Assembly: GCA_050742535.1 (NCBI GenBank)
Contig: JBOGIQ010000120.1
Coordinates: 1-15,659 of the forward strand
Length of the DNA stretch: 15,659 nucleotides
DNA from: Gp6-AA40 sp050742535
GTDB taxonomy: Bacteria > Acidobacteriota > Vicinamibacteria > Vicinamibacterales > UBA2999
Direction: 5' to 3'
Shown here piece by piece: positions 9,345-15,659 of this stretch. Position 1 is the stretch's first letter. Each line of letters starts with the position of its first letter. A program made the translations under genes and the position numbers. Under the pieces are notes generated by a model. The model saw nothing but the letters and a program-made list of their open reading frames with translations, made no database searches and had not been told where the DNA came from.

Positions 9345-10134
9345 CTCCACCGAGGAAGGCATCCCGAACGCGAACGGCGACGTCGGGACGGTTGCTGATC
9401 AACCCGTCGACTCCCCAGCCGAGGAGCCGCCGCATATCCGGTTCCTCGTCAATGGTCCATGCCTGCAGGCGCCTGCCGGCGTCGTGCACGTGGCGAATGA
9501 ATCGCGGCGAGATGATTCTGAGCCACCCGGCTGTCTCCGGAACCTGAAATGCGTTGTAGGGAGCACGGCGCACTGGCAGGCCAGCCATCGAACGGTAGAC
9601 CGCCCACTGTGCTTCCGGACGGCTGGCACTCGTCGCCATTTCCGGAAGCGCGGCGCGGGCCGCATCGAGCGACCGTTGGCCGTACCCGGCGGCGCACACG
9701 CGTTCAACGGCATCGGCCGCGCGGACCTCGGCGGCAACCGCCCGCCCCATCTCCACGCTGTCCTCCTTCATCTCGATGATGACGAGCAGGTCGCGGTAGC
9801 GGGCCAGGACATCGCGCAGTGTTGGAATGCCGATGCCAAGACCACGGAACGGGAATCCGCCGGCACCGTCGCCGTACCGGTGTCCGGCGTCGACACGTGC
9901 CAGGTCAGCCGCGGTGCGGGCCTGGATTGGACCGTTCGAATTCGTCGTCCGATCGAGCAGGTCGTCGTGACAGACGACGATGACGCCATCGGATGACAGA
10001 TGCACGTCGAGCTCGAGTCCATCGGCTCCCGCGGCACGGCCGCGATCGAACGCGGCAATCGTGTTTTCAGGCCCGAGCGCGCAGCCGCCGCGGTGTGCGA
10101 ACACGAGCGGATGGGTGTGCGAAAGAAAGGACAT
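9334..10134 (-). CDS. Glycerophosphodiester phosphodiesterase
   Basis: This 266-residue TIM-barrel enzyme hydrolyses glycerophosphodiesters to glycerol-3-phosphate and an alcohol. It has no signal peptide and is therefore cytosolic, like UgpQ. Catalytic and metal residues visible: H14-R15-G16 in FAHRGG, PENT at 22-25, E41 and D43 in LELDVHLSSDG, H56 in VVCHDD with LDRTT after it, and an acidic IIEMKED strand later. C-terminal QAWTIDEE and GVDGLISNRPD are also typical. The frame is open far upstream, antisense to the AAA+ gene, but family homology begins at ATG 10134. Only CCCA separates that ATG from array C and there is no Shine-Dalgarno sequence. The last residues GVRL come from a palindromic repeat. 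Confidence 0.93.
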   Translation of the reverse strand: MSFLSHTHPLVFAHRGGCALGPENTIAAFDRGRAAGADGLELDVHLSSDGVIVVCHDDLLDRTTNSNGPIQARTAADLARVDAGHRYGDGAGGFPFRGLGIGIPTLRDVLARYRDLLVIIEMKEDSVEMGRAVAAEVRAADAVERVCAAGYGQRSLDAARAALPEMATSASRPEAQWAVYRSMAGLPVRRAPYNAFQVPETAGWLRIISPRFIRHVHDAGRRLQAWTIDEEPDMRRLLGWGVDGLISNRPDVAVRVRDAFLGGVRL

Positions 10135-10135
10135 T

Positions 10136-10282
10136 GGGTTGCCTGGGTGGCCTAGGTTGCCTGGGTGGCCTGGGTCGCCTGTGTCTGCATCGCTTAGGTT
10201 GTACAGGTCATCTAACGACTCAGGCAACTCAGTCACCGAGGCACCCAGGCTACTCAGGCAACCCAGGCCACCCAGGCAACCC
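10136..10282. repeat. Array C: inverted nonamer repeats (GGTNGCCTR)
   Basis: Five contiguous 9-base units start at 10137 (GGTTGCCTG, GGTGGCCTA and variants; position 4 reads T, G, T, G, C). After a degraded centre (about 10182-10226) the same word runs inverted to 10282. Read outward-in on the opposite strand, position 4 is T, G, T, A. The outer three units therefore match between arms even at the variable base. The array fills the gap between the divergent phosphodiesterase and AAA+ genes and ends within 0-15 bases of both start codons. Any promoter for either gene must lie in or across the array. Confidence 0.9.
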
Positions 10283-10296
10283 ATGTAGAATCGCGT

Positions 10297-11805
10297 ATGG
10301 TCCGAGCCGAGGTTTCCTCCTTTGGCGAGCTGCGTCGCGCCGTCAAGGCCGGCAGCGTGCCGCATCGCTCCGTTCACGAAGAAGTCCGCGAGAATCTCAT
10401 TGCGAGGTTGCGCGCGGGCGGCCCGCTCTTCGCCGGCATCATCGGCTACGACGACACGGTCGTCCCGCAGCTCGTCAACGCCCTGCTCTCCCGCCACAAC
10501 TTCATCCTGCTCGGCCTCCGCGGGCAGGCCAAGACGCGCCTGCTGCGCGCGCTCGTGACGCTGCTGGACGACAGCATCCCGGTCATGCCGGGCTGTGAGA
10601 TTAACGACGATCCGTTGAACCCCATCTGCGCCTCGTGCCGTGCCCGGCTCGCGGCGGAGGGCGACGCCACGCCGATCGCCTGGCTGCCTCGCGATGCCCG
10701 GTACGTGGAAAAGCTCGCCACGCCGGATGTCACGATCGCCGACATGGTCGGCGACATCGACCCGATCAAGGCGGCAAAGTCCGGCCTGCAGCTGTCCAGC
10801 GAACTGACCATGCACTACGGTCTGCTGCCGCGGGCGAACCGGGGGATCTTTGCCATCAACGAGCTGCCGGATCTCGCCGGCAAGATTCAGGTCGGCCTGT
10901 TCAACATCCTGCAGGAAGGCGACGTCCAGATAAAGGGCTATCCAGTGCGTCTGCCGCTCGACGTGATGATGGCGTTTACCGCCAATCCCGAGGACTACAC
11001 GGCTCGAGGCAAGATCATCACGCCGCTCAAGGACCGCATCGGCTCGGAAATCCGGACGCACTATCCCGTCGCGCGCGCGGACGCGATGGCGATCACGGCG
11101 CAGGAAGCGTGGCTGACGCGCGGGGACGGGCTGCGCACCGAGATTCCGTCGTTCGTTGCGGAAGTCGTCGAGGAGATCGCGTTCCAGGCACGTCAGGATC
11201 GGCGTGTGGACAAGCGCTCCGGCGTCAGCCAGCGGCTCCCGATCTCCGCGATGGAAAACGTGGTCTCGAACGCGGAACGCCGGGCGCTGATGTCGAACGA
11301 AGCGCACGCCGTGGCGCGTGTCACCGACGTGTACGCCGCGCTGCCCTCGATCACCGGAAAGTTCGAAATGGAATACGAGGGCGAGCTCAAGGGCGCCGAA
11401 ACAGTGGCGCGCGACATCATCCGCAGCGCGGTGGCCACGGTGGCGGACGGCTACCTCTCGCACCTGGAAACCCGCCAGGTCATCGAATGGTTCGACCTCG
11501 GCGGCAGCCTGCAGCTGGGTGACACGATGAGCGCGGCCGACGTGCTGACCCACGCGCAACAGGTGCAGGGCCTGGTGGAGCTGACTCGCGCCGCGGGCAT
11601 TCCGAAGAACGCCCCGCCGCCGCTGCTGGCCGCGGGCATCGACTTCGTCCTCGAGGGCTTGTACGCGACGAAGAAGATCAGCCGCAGCGAAGAGCGCGGC
11701 TACCACGGGAGCGATCCGGGTCCGCGACGGCCGGCACGCGAGGTGACGCTGAAGGAAGAGCCGCCGATGCCGACGGCCGCGGGGAAGAAGAAGTATTACA
11801 ACTAG
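10297..11805 (+). CDS. MoxR/BchI-like AAA+ ATPase
   Basis: This is a 502-residue cytosolic ATPase related to magnesium-chelatase subunit I and MoxR proteins. Walker A is GLRGQAKT at 73-80. The Walker B position reads GIFAINEL (183-190), with N188 in place of the usual Asp before E189. Sensor 1 is FTANPED (N230) and an arginine-finger candidate is R247 in PLKDRIG. An insertion after Walker A holds C100, C111 and C114 (CASC), possibly a metal site. The C-terminal part from about 300 is helical and unlike MoxR's short lid. The ATG at 10297 lacks a Shine-Dalgarno sequence; an ATG at 10283 is followed at once by TAG. The next gene encodes a VWA protein, the usual partner of such ATPases. The TAG stop is the first base of array D. 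Confidence 0.9.
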   Translation: MVRAEVSSFGELRRAVKAGSVPHRSVHEEVRENLIARLRAGGPLFAGIIGYDDTVVPQLVNALLSRHNFILLGLRGQAKTRLLRALVTLLDDSIPVMPGCEINDDPLNPICASCRARLAAEGDATPIAWLPRDARYVEKLATPDVTIADMVGDIDPIKAAKSGLQLSSELTMHYGLLPRANRGIFAINELPDLAGKIQVGLFNILQEGDVQIKGYPVRLPLDVMMAFTANPEDYTARGKIITPLKDRIGSEIRTHYPVARADAMAITAQEAWLTRGDGLRTEIPSFVAEVVEEIAFQARQDRRVDKRSGVSQRLPISAMENVVSNAERRALMSNEAHAVARVTDVYAALPSITGKFEMEYEGELKGAETVARDIIRSAVATVADGYLSHLETRQVIEWFDLGGSLQLGDTMSAADVLTHAQQVQGLVELTRAAGIPKNAPPPLLAAGIDFVLEGLYATKKISRSEERGYHGSDPGPRRPAREVTLKEEPPMPTAAGKKKYYN

Positions 11806-11917
11806 GTAGCCTGGGTGGGCTGGGTGGCCTGCGTTGCCTGGGTTACTCGTGACCACGGGACTCGGCCTCCTACGCAGGCAACCTAATCTTAGGCAACTCA
11901 GGCTACTCAGGCAACCC
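11803..11917. repeat. Array D: inverted nonamer repeats (GGTNGCCTR)
   Basis: Four units from 11805 (GGTAGCCTG, GGTGGGCTG, GGTGGCCTG, CGTTGCCTG) are followed by a 35-base centre that does not repeat. Inverted units (CAGGCAACC, CAGGCTACT and others) then run to 11917. The array word is the same as in arrays C and G. It begins in the AAA+ gene's stop codon and ends at the base before the VWA start codon, so the whole intercistronic region is array. Confidence 0.88.
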
Positions 11918-13252
11918 ATGAAGTTTCGCTACACGAAGTACACCGGCGACCTGCTCGACGAGATCGATCTCGAGGACCTCGTGTCGAAGCTGTCCGACCT
12001 GCTGCTCACCAGCGGGTTCAGCAACCCGTGGGGTAACCCGCTCGACAGCGACGAGGACCGGACGATGCAGGCGCTGCACGACGCCATTCTCGAGGCGCTG
12101 TTCAGCGGCGGCGTCCTGTCGGATGAGGCGCTGCAGAAACTCCTGGGTGAACCAGCCGACGGGGACCAGGAAGCGGCGCGGCAGCAGCTCGACGATCTCA
12201 TTCAGCAAATCATCGAGCGCATGATGGAACAGGGGTTCGTCACCGGCGCTCCCGATCTGGCCGGCGAGCGTGAGCATCGCCGCGGCTCGATGGGCGGGCC
12301 TGGAGAAGACGCAGGCCCGGTCCGCTTCGAAGTCACGGACAAGGCCCTCGACTTTCTCGGCTACCGGGCCCTGCGCGATTTGCTCGGGTCGATCGGCCGC
12401 AGCAGCGCGGGCCGTCACGACACGCGCCATCTCAGCACCGGCATCGAGACCGTGGCGGCGCCGAAACCGTACGAGTTCGGCGATACCCTCAACATCGATC
12501 CGAGCGGAACGATTCTGAATGCGGTGCAACGGACGCATCGGGACAGGGATCAGGGATTGGGGATCAGGGATCAGGAAGACACTGGCTCATCCCGATCCCC
12601 CATCCCCGATCCCTGGTCCCTGTCCATCGATTACTCGGACCTGATGGTCGCGCAGAGCGAGTACCAGAGCTCATGCGCCACGGTCATCATGCTGGATTGC
12701 AGCCACAGCATGATCCTGTACGGCGAAGATCGCTTCACCCCGGCGAAGCGGGTCGCGCTTGCGCTGTCGCACCTGATCCGGACGCAGTATCCGGGCGACT
12801 CGCTGCACGCGGTGCTCTTCCACGACTCCGCCGAGGAGATCCCGCTCAAGCAGCTCGGCCGCGTGCGTGTCGGGCCCTATTACACGAACACCCGCGAAGG
12901 CCTGCGCGTCGCCCGCCGCATCCTGGAACGGCAGAAGAAGGACATGCGGCAGATCGTCATGATCACCGACGGCAAGCCGTCGGCGCTCACGCGTGCTGAC
13001 GGCCAGATCTACAAGAACGCCTTCGGCCTCGACCCGTACATCGTCGCCGAGACGTTCACGGAAGTGAATGCGTGCCAGAAGGCCGGCATCATGATCAACA
13101 CCTTCATGCTGGCGCGCGACCACGACCTGGTGGCGTTCGTGCGCCGCGTCGCCGCCATCTGCCGCGGCAAGGCGTACTTCACGACGCCCTATACGCTGGG
13201 GCAGTACGTGCTGATGGATTACATGGATCGAAAAACGAAGACGATTCATTGA
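11918..13252 (+). CDS. VWA/MIDAS domain protein, partner of the AAA+ ATPase
   Basis: This 444-residue cytosolic protein has an acidic helical N-terminal half (about 1-200) and a C-terminal von Willebrand A domain (about 252-430). The metal site is complete: DCSHS (D260, S262, S264), T325 in YYTNTREGL, and D351 in ITDGKPS. ILYGEDRFTPAKRVA follows the first motif, as in AAA+-linked VWA proteins of Acidobacteriota and Bacteroidota. I chose ATG 11918 because the protein begins MKFRYTKYTGDLLDEIDLED there, whereas upstream codons are array D. No Shine-Dalgarno sequence precedes it. Residues about 208-236 are translated array E, a repeat inserted in-frame between the two halves. It presumably acts with the upstream ATPase in remodelling a client protein or inserting a cofactor (inference). 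Confidence 0.9.
   Translation: MKFRYTKYTGDLLDEIDLEDLVSKLSDLLLTSGFSNPWGNPLDSDEDRTMQALHDAILEALFSGGVLSDEALQKLLGEPADGDQEAARQQLDDLIQQIIERMMEQGFVTGAPDLAGEREHRRGSMGGPGEDAGPVRFEVTDKALDFLGYRALRDLLGSIGRSSAGRHDTRHLSTGIETVAAPKPYEFGDTLNIDPSGTILNAVQRTHRDRDQGLGIRDQEDTGSSRSPIPDPWSLSIDYSDLMVAQSEYQSSCATVIMLDCSHSMILYGEDRFTPAKRVALALSHLIRTQYPGDSLHAVLFHDSAEEIPLKQLGRVRVGPYYTNTREGLRVARRILERQKKDMRQIVMITDGKPSALTRADGQIYKNAFGLDPYIVAETFTEVNACQKAGIMINTFMLARDHDLVAFVRRVAAICRGKAYFTTPYTLGQYVLMDYMDRKTKTIH
12540..12625. repeat. Array E: heptamer repeats inside the VWA gene (GGGATNN)
   Basis: Units GGGATCA, GGGATTG, GGGATCA and GGGATCA run from 12546 after GGGACA. After a 14-base centre the inverted word runs as CCCGATC, CCCCATC, CCCGATC, CCTGGTC to CCCTGTCC at 12625. 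The outer ACAGGGA pairs with TCCCTGT. The stretch adds about 29 residues (RDQGLGIRDQ then SPIPDPWSL) without breaking the frame. It sits in the linker before the VWA domain, where an insertion would be tolerated. It resembles the heptamer 'STRR' sequences known in cyanobacteria. Confidence 0.88.
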
Positions 13253-13363
13253 TGATTCGTGATCTGTGATTTGTGAATGGTTGGTGAATGGTGAATGGTG
13301 AATGGTGATTGAAATGCCGCAGACGCTCACGTCTCCCAATCACTAATCACAGATCACGAATCA
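13250..13363. repeat. Array F: heptamer repeats with 19-bp perfect inverted ends
   Basis: TGATTCGTGATCTGTGATT at 13253-13271 is exactly complementary to 13345-13363. Inside the left arm the word changes from TGATNNG to TGAATGG, repeated four times (13274-13305), and TGATTG at 13306-13311 has a complement at 13337-13342. The centre (about 13312-13336) is unrelated. The array begins at the VWA stop codon and ends 11 bases before the Lon-domain start, so it fills the gap. As RNA it should form a very stable hairpin between two coding regions. Confidence 0.92.
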
Positions 13364-13374
13364 AAATTGATTTC

Positions 13375-14001
13375 ATGCTCCCGCCTCTGATTCCGATTTT
13401 TCCTCTGCCGAACGCCGTCCTCTTTCCGAACGTCTTCATGCCGCTGCACATCTTCGAGCCGCGGTACCGCGCGATGGTGTCGGATGCGCTCGCCGGCGAT
13501 CGCATCATCGGCATGACGCTGCTGAAAGCCGGTTTCGAAGCGAACTACAACGGACGGCCGCCGATCTACGCGGTGGGCTGCGCCGGCGTCATCACCCATT
13601 CCGAGCCACTCGCGGACGGGCGCTTCAACATCGTGCTCAAGGGCATGGAAAAGTTCCGCGTCACCGGGGAAGACTCCAGCAAGTCGTACCGCCTCGCAAC
13701 GATCGAGTCCCTCCCCGAACGGGTCGCCGACGCCGAGCGCATCGAGCTGCACCGGCTGCGGCAGCGGCTCGAAGCGCTGCTGGCCGCCGCGGTCGAACGC
13801 GAAGGCGGCGATCCCAAGTTTCCCCCCGCGGTGGCCGACGAGGATCTCGTGAACGCGCTGGCGCAGTACATGGGGCTCGAGCCGCTCGAGCGGCAGGCGC
13901 TCCTCGAGCGCGACGGGCTGCTGGCCCGCGGTCACGGGCTGATCGAGCTGCTCGAGATGAAAACGCTTGGGCCGAAATGGAAGAGCGGCGCGGTTCACTA
14001 G
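13375..14001 (+). CDS. Free-standing Lon N-terminal (substrate-binding) domain protein
   Basis: The 208-residue protein matches the Lon protease N-terminal domain (PF02190) in full. It opens IPIFPLPNAVLFPNVFMPLHIFEPRYRAM, a hallmark. GCAGVITHSEPLADGRFNIVLKGMEKFRV follows, then a helical C-terminal half. There is no AAA+ or Ser/Lys protease domain, so it is not a Lon enzyme but one of the stand-alone relatives of unclear role. The start is ATG 13375. The frame extends upstream into array F, which I exclude because the family begins at this Met. No Shine-Dalgarno sequence is visible (AATTGATTTC precedes it). It follows the AAA+ and VWA genes on the same strand and may present clients to them, but that is inference from neighbourhood only. 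Confidence 0.92.
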   Translation: MLPPLIPIFPLPNAVLFPNVFMPLHIFEPRYRAMVSDALAGDRIIGMTLLKAGFEANYNGRPPIYAVGCAGVITHSEPLADGRFNIVLKGMEKFRVTGEDSSKSYRLATIESLPERVADAERIELHRLRQRLEALLAAAVEREGGDPKFPPAVADEDLVNALAQYMGLEPLERQALLERDGLLARGHGLIELLEMKTLGPKWKSGAVH

Positions 14002-14008
14002 CGCCGCT
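13984..14008 (+). terminator. Stem-loop over the Lon-domain stop codon
   Basis: AGCGGCGC (13984-13991) and GCGCCGCT (14001-14008) are exact 8-bp complements around a 9-base loop that contains most of the stop codon. Only GTT follows, so a T-tract is lacking. It may end or slow transcription of the plus-strand cassette before the convergent cytochrome gene. Confidence 0.5.
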
Positions 14009-14010
14009 GT

Positions 14011-14075
14011 TAGGTTGCCTGGGTGGCCTAGGTTGCCTAGGTAGCCTGGGTGGCCTGGGTAGCCTGGGTGACCTA
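14011..14075. repeat. Array G: direct nonamer repeats (GGTNGCCTR)
   Basis: Seven contiguous 9-base units run from 14013 to 14075, differing mainly at position 4 (T, G, T, A, G, A, A) and position 9 (G or A). Unlike the other arrays there is no inverted arm. The last unit, GGTGACCTA, contains the complement of the cytochrome gene's TAG stop (14075-14073). The array fills the gap between two convergent genes. Confidence 0.92.
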
Positions 14076-15257
14076 CAGCGACTTCAGATACTCGACCAGG
14101 TCCGCCTTCTGCGCATCGCTCAGTCCGAGCCTCAACGCCCGGTTGTAGTGATTTACGACCGCTGGCAAATCGGCCGCGCTGCCGTCATGGAAGTACGGCG
14201 GATGCGACCAGATTCCCCGCAACGGCGTCGTGCGGTACTGACCGGTCACGGTGCGCAAGGCGTACCGAGGATCCATCCGCGTCTCCGACGCCGCATGCAG
14301 AAGCGGCACCGCGGCACCCGGACCACCGACGTCGGTAAAGGTCGGCGGGGTGTGGCACGCGTCGCACCGCGCCTGGCCGTTGAACAGTTGCTGACCGCGC
14401 TGGGCCGCCGTCTCGTTGAAGCTGCCCACCGGCGGAGCCGGCGCGGTGAGCGAGACCTGATACGCCAACAGTGCCGGCAGCTGCGGCGTGACGCGGTCCG
14501 GCCCCTCCTGATCGATCGTCAGGGGGATGCGTGGGTCGCTGAAGTCGCCATGTCCGCCCATCTGCGAGATGCCGACGTAGGCGTTCCAGTACGAGATCGG
14601 TCCATCGCCGGTGAATGTCTCGAACCCGACTCCGCTCAGGCCGTACGCCGGCGGGATGACCACGGGGAGGCTATTCCGGTTGAGCACCTCGACGGAGGCG
14701 CCGTTGAACGCCGTCAGGCGCGGGTCGTAAAAGCCTGGTTTCCAGGTTCTGTAGACTCTTTTTTGTTGGTCGGTGAGGGCGGGCGAGGAGGCGATGATTT
14801 CGCCCACCTTCAGGCTGCGGTTCGGCCAGCCATCGAGTCGTCTGCCGATACCTGGAACGAACGAATTATCGACCGTCGAGTGGCAGAGCGCGCAGGTGAT
14901 GCCGACCGATTGAAGTGAATTGTCCGTGCCCACGCGGCCGCTGACGCCGACAACGGCGTTCAACGCCAGCAGCTGGATCGTCACGGCAGGGTTGTCCAGC
15001 AGGGCGTCGGGGGTCGCCTGCAGCGCCGCGATGACTCCAGGCGGCAGCGCCTCGACGTCGACCTTCAGGCCGAGGCCCAGCGCCGCGCGTGGCGTCAGTG
15101 ACGAGACGACCGTCTGCATCTGCAGTGTGTCGGTCCACAACTGCTCGTCGCCAAACGTATCGAACCGGAATATCTCCTGGCCACTCTGCGATTGCACCGT
15201 CACTGACAGCGCGGTGATGAGGTATACGCCGGCGAGGGTTCCCAGTATCCGTGTCAT
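14073..15257 (-). CDS. Exported di-heme cytochrome c (peroxidase/MauG-like)
   Basis: The start is ATG 15257, preceded by AAGGAGGAGG. This gives 394 residues with a signal peptide (MTRILGTLAGVYLITALSVTVQSQ). Two c-type heme sites are visible: CALCH at 122-126 and CDACH at 298-302. After the second site, YRTTPLRGIWSHPPYFHDGS then LPAVVNHYN is the conserved C-terminal motif of bacterial cytochrome c peroxidase/MauG-type proteins. The N-terminal part is less like classical peroxidases, so the electron partner and substrate are uncertain. It acts in the periplasm. It lies downstream of the isoaspartate methyltransferase gene on the same strand with a 119-base gap, so it may have its own promoter. 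The stop codon falls in array G. Confidence 0.9.
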   Translation of the reverse strand: MTRILGTLAGVYLITALSVTVQSQSGQEIFRFDTFGDEQLWTDTLQMQTVVSSLTPRAALGLGLKVDVEALPPGVIAALQATPDALLDNPAVTIQLLALNAVVGVSGRVGTDNSLQSVGITCALCHSTVDNSFVPGIGRRLDGWPNRSLKVGEIIASSPALTDQQKRVYRTWKPGFYDPRLTAFNGASVEVLNRNSLPVVIPPAYGLSGVGFETFTGDGPISYWNAYVGISQMGGHGDFSDPRIPLTIDQEGPDRVTPQLPALLAYQVSLTAPAPPVGSFNETAAQRGQQLFNGQARCDACHTPPTFTDVGGPGAAVPLLHAASETRMDPRYALRTVTGQYRTTPLRGIWSHPPYFHDGSAADLPAVVNHYNRALRLGLSDAQKADLVEYLKSL

Positions 15258-15376
15258 GCCTCCTCCTTCATTGACACGCACAGGCCGAACCCCCGCTCAG
15301 CTGATGCGTGCAGCGATGTGCTGCAACAACAGTTCCCGCGGCGGACAGTGAACGGAAAAAAAAGAACCTGACTTGC
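15258..15376 (-). promoter_or_regulatory. Spacer between pcm and the cytochrome gene
   Basis: On the minus strand a T8 tract (15363-15356) follows the pcm stop by 13 bases. A weak 5-bp stem with one bulge (GAAGCC...GGTTC) precedes it, so it may be a poor intrinsic terminator. Further on, TGCAGC (15309-15314) and GCTGCA (15320-15325) make a 6-bp stem-loop with a 5-base loop. The cytochrome ribosome-binding site AAGGAGGAGG is at 15268-15259. No clear -35/-10 pair was found. This spacer has no short-word array, unlike most others to its left. Confidence 0.4.
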
Positions 15377-15659
15377 CTAGCGGCTTCTCGTGAAAGGAAC
15401 GAAGCGGACCGGAAGAGTTCGACGCTCGGTGACCCCCTTTGGCGTCTTGTCGACGATCGTCAGCCACTGGACCGCTCCCTGCTCGCCGACGGGGGCGAGC
15501 AGCCGCCCGCGCGGCGCCAGCTGATCGATGAGCGGCTTGGGGATCTCCTCCGGCGCGGCAGTGAGCATGATGCGGTCGAAGGGGGCGTGTTCGGGCCATC
15601 CCGCATACCCGTCGCCAGCACGCACCCGTACGTTGCTGTAGCCGAGCGCCTTCAACGTC
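15377..15659 (-). CDS. pcm: Protein-L-isoaspartate O-methyltransferase, C-terminal part
   Basis: The visible 94 residues are the C-terminal part of a SAM-dependent enzyme that methylates damaged isoaspartyl residues so that they can be repaired. GYSNVRVRAGDGYAGWPEHA, then PFDRIMLTAAPEEIPKPLIDQL and GRLLAPVGEQG, are the diagnostic post-SAM-motif segments of the family. The frame stays open to the window edge, so the N-terminal half with the first SAM motif lies beyond base 15659. An internal TTG at 15655 is not a credible start. The gene reads toward the cytochrome gene. Confidence 0.93.
   Translation of the reverse strand, partial: TLKALGYSNVRVRAGDGYAGWPEHAPFDRIMLTAAPEEIPKPLIDQLAPRGRLLAPVGEQGAVQWLTIVDKTPKGVTERRTLPVRFVPFTRSR

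Noticed and set aside
10136..10282. CRISPR array.
   Set aside because: Units are 9 bases, contiguous and degenerate, without unique spacers of constant length. No cas gene is present.
11834..11917. Upstream extension of the VWA protein by 28 residues.
   Set aside because: The added codons are translated array D, including inverted units. Family-like sequence starts at MKFRYTKYTG.
10135..11919. The long minus-strand frame antisense to the AAA+ gene that is continuous with the phosphodiesterase and would give an 861-residue fusion.
   Set aside because: Only the last 266 residues match a family. The upstream part is low-complexity, Arg-rich and antisense to a well-supported ATPase gene, as expected from GC-rich codon bias.
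15356..15363. Strong intrinsic terminator after pcm.
   Set aside because: The T8 tract is real, but the stem before it is only about five pairs with a bulge, so I mention it within the spacer only.

Overview
The window is a GC-rich bacterial chromosome segment with no phage, plasmid or transposase gene. The best guess for the host is an Acidobacteriota of the Vicinamibacteria type. Three signs point there: a TIGR03435 'soil-associated' exported protein, short dispersed palindromes of the TCCGGCT-NN-AGCCGGA kind, and several small exported proteins of unknown function. This placement rests on recalled family distributions, not on a search.

Layout. Bases 1-5842 are one minus-strand block: aceE, aceF, lpdA (a complete pyruvate dehydrogenase complex with a homodimeric-type E1), then the start of an exported protein that leaves the window at base 1. 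A short divergent region (5843-5960) separates it from a plus-strand group: a type-5 uracil-DNA glycosylase overlapping an exported protein by 4 bases, then a TIGR03435 protein. Two minus-strand genes follow, an exported NTF2/PPC-like protein and a cytosolic glycerophosphodiester phosphodiesterase. Next is a plus-strand cassette of a MoxR/BchI-like AAA+ ATPase, a VWA/MIDAS protein and a free-standing Lon N-terminal-domain protein. The window closes with a minus-strand exported di-heme cytochrome c and the C-terminal part of a protein-L-isoaspartate methyltransferase.

The most unusual content is a set of seven short-tandem-repeat arrays that fill nearly every larger gap from aceE/aceF to the cytochrome gene, plus one in-frame inside the VWA gene. 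Each is built of degenerate 7-base or 9-base words. Six of the seven carry the same word in inverted orientation on the far side of a spacer, giving long imperfect hairpins. The 9-base word GGTNGCCTR is used three times around the MoxR-VWA-Lon cassette, while the 7-base arrays each use a different word. Array edges coincide with gene ends: several stop codons lie in array sequence, and three genes (phosphodiesterase, MoxR-like, VWA) begin within 0-15 bases of an array edge reading GGCAACCC, without a recognisable Shine-Dalgarno sequence. A second class, compact palindromes, sits inside the glycosylase reading frame and over the phosphodiesterase stop codon.

How the genes may work together. 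aceE-aceF-lpdA make one complex that converts pyruvate to acetyl-CoA. The AAA+/VWA pair resembles other MoxR-VWA chaperone-like pairs, and the Lon N-domain protein could supply client binding (inference). No noncoding stretch exceeds 300 bases. No tRNA, rRNA, CRISPR array or insertion sequence was recognised.
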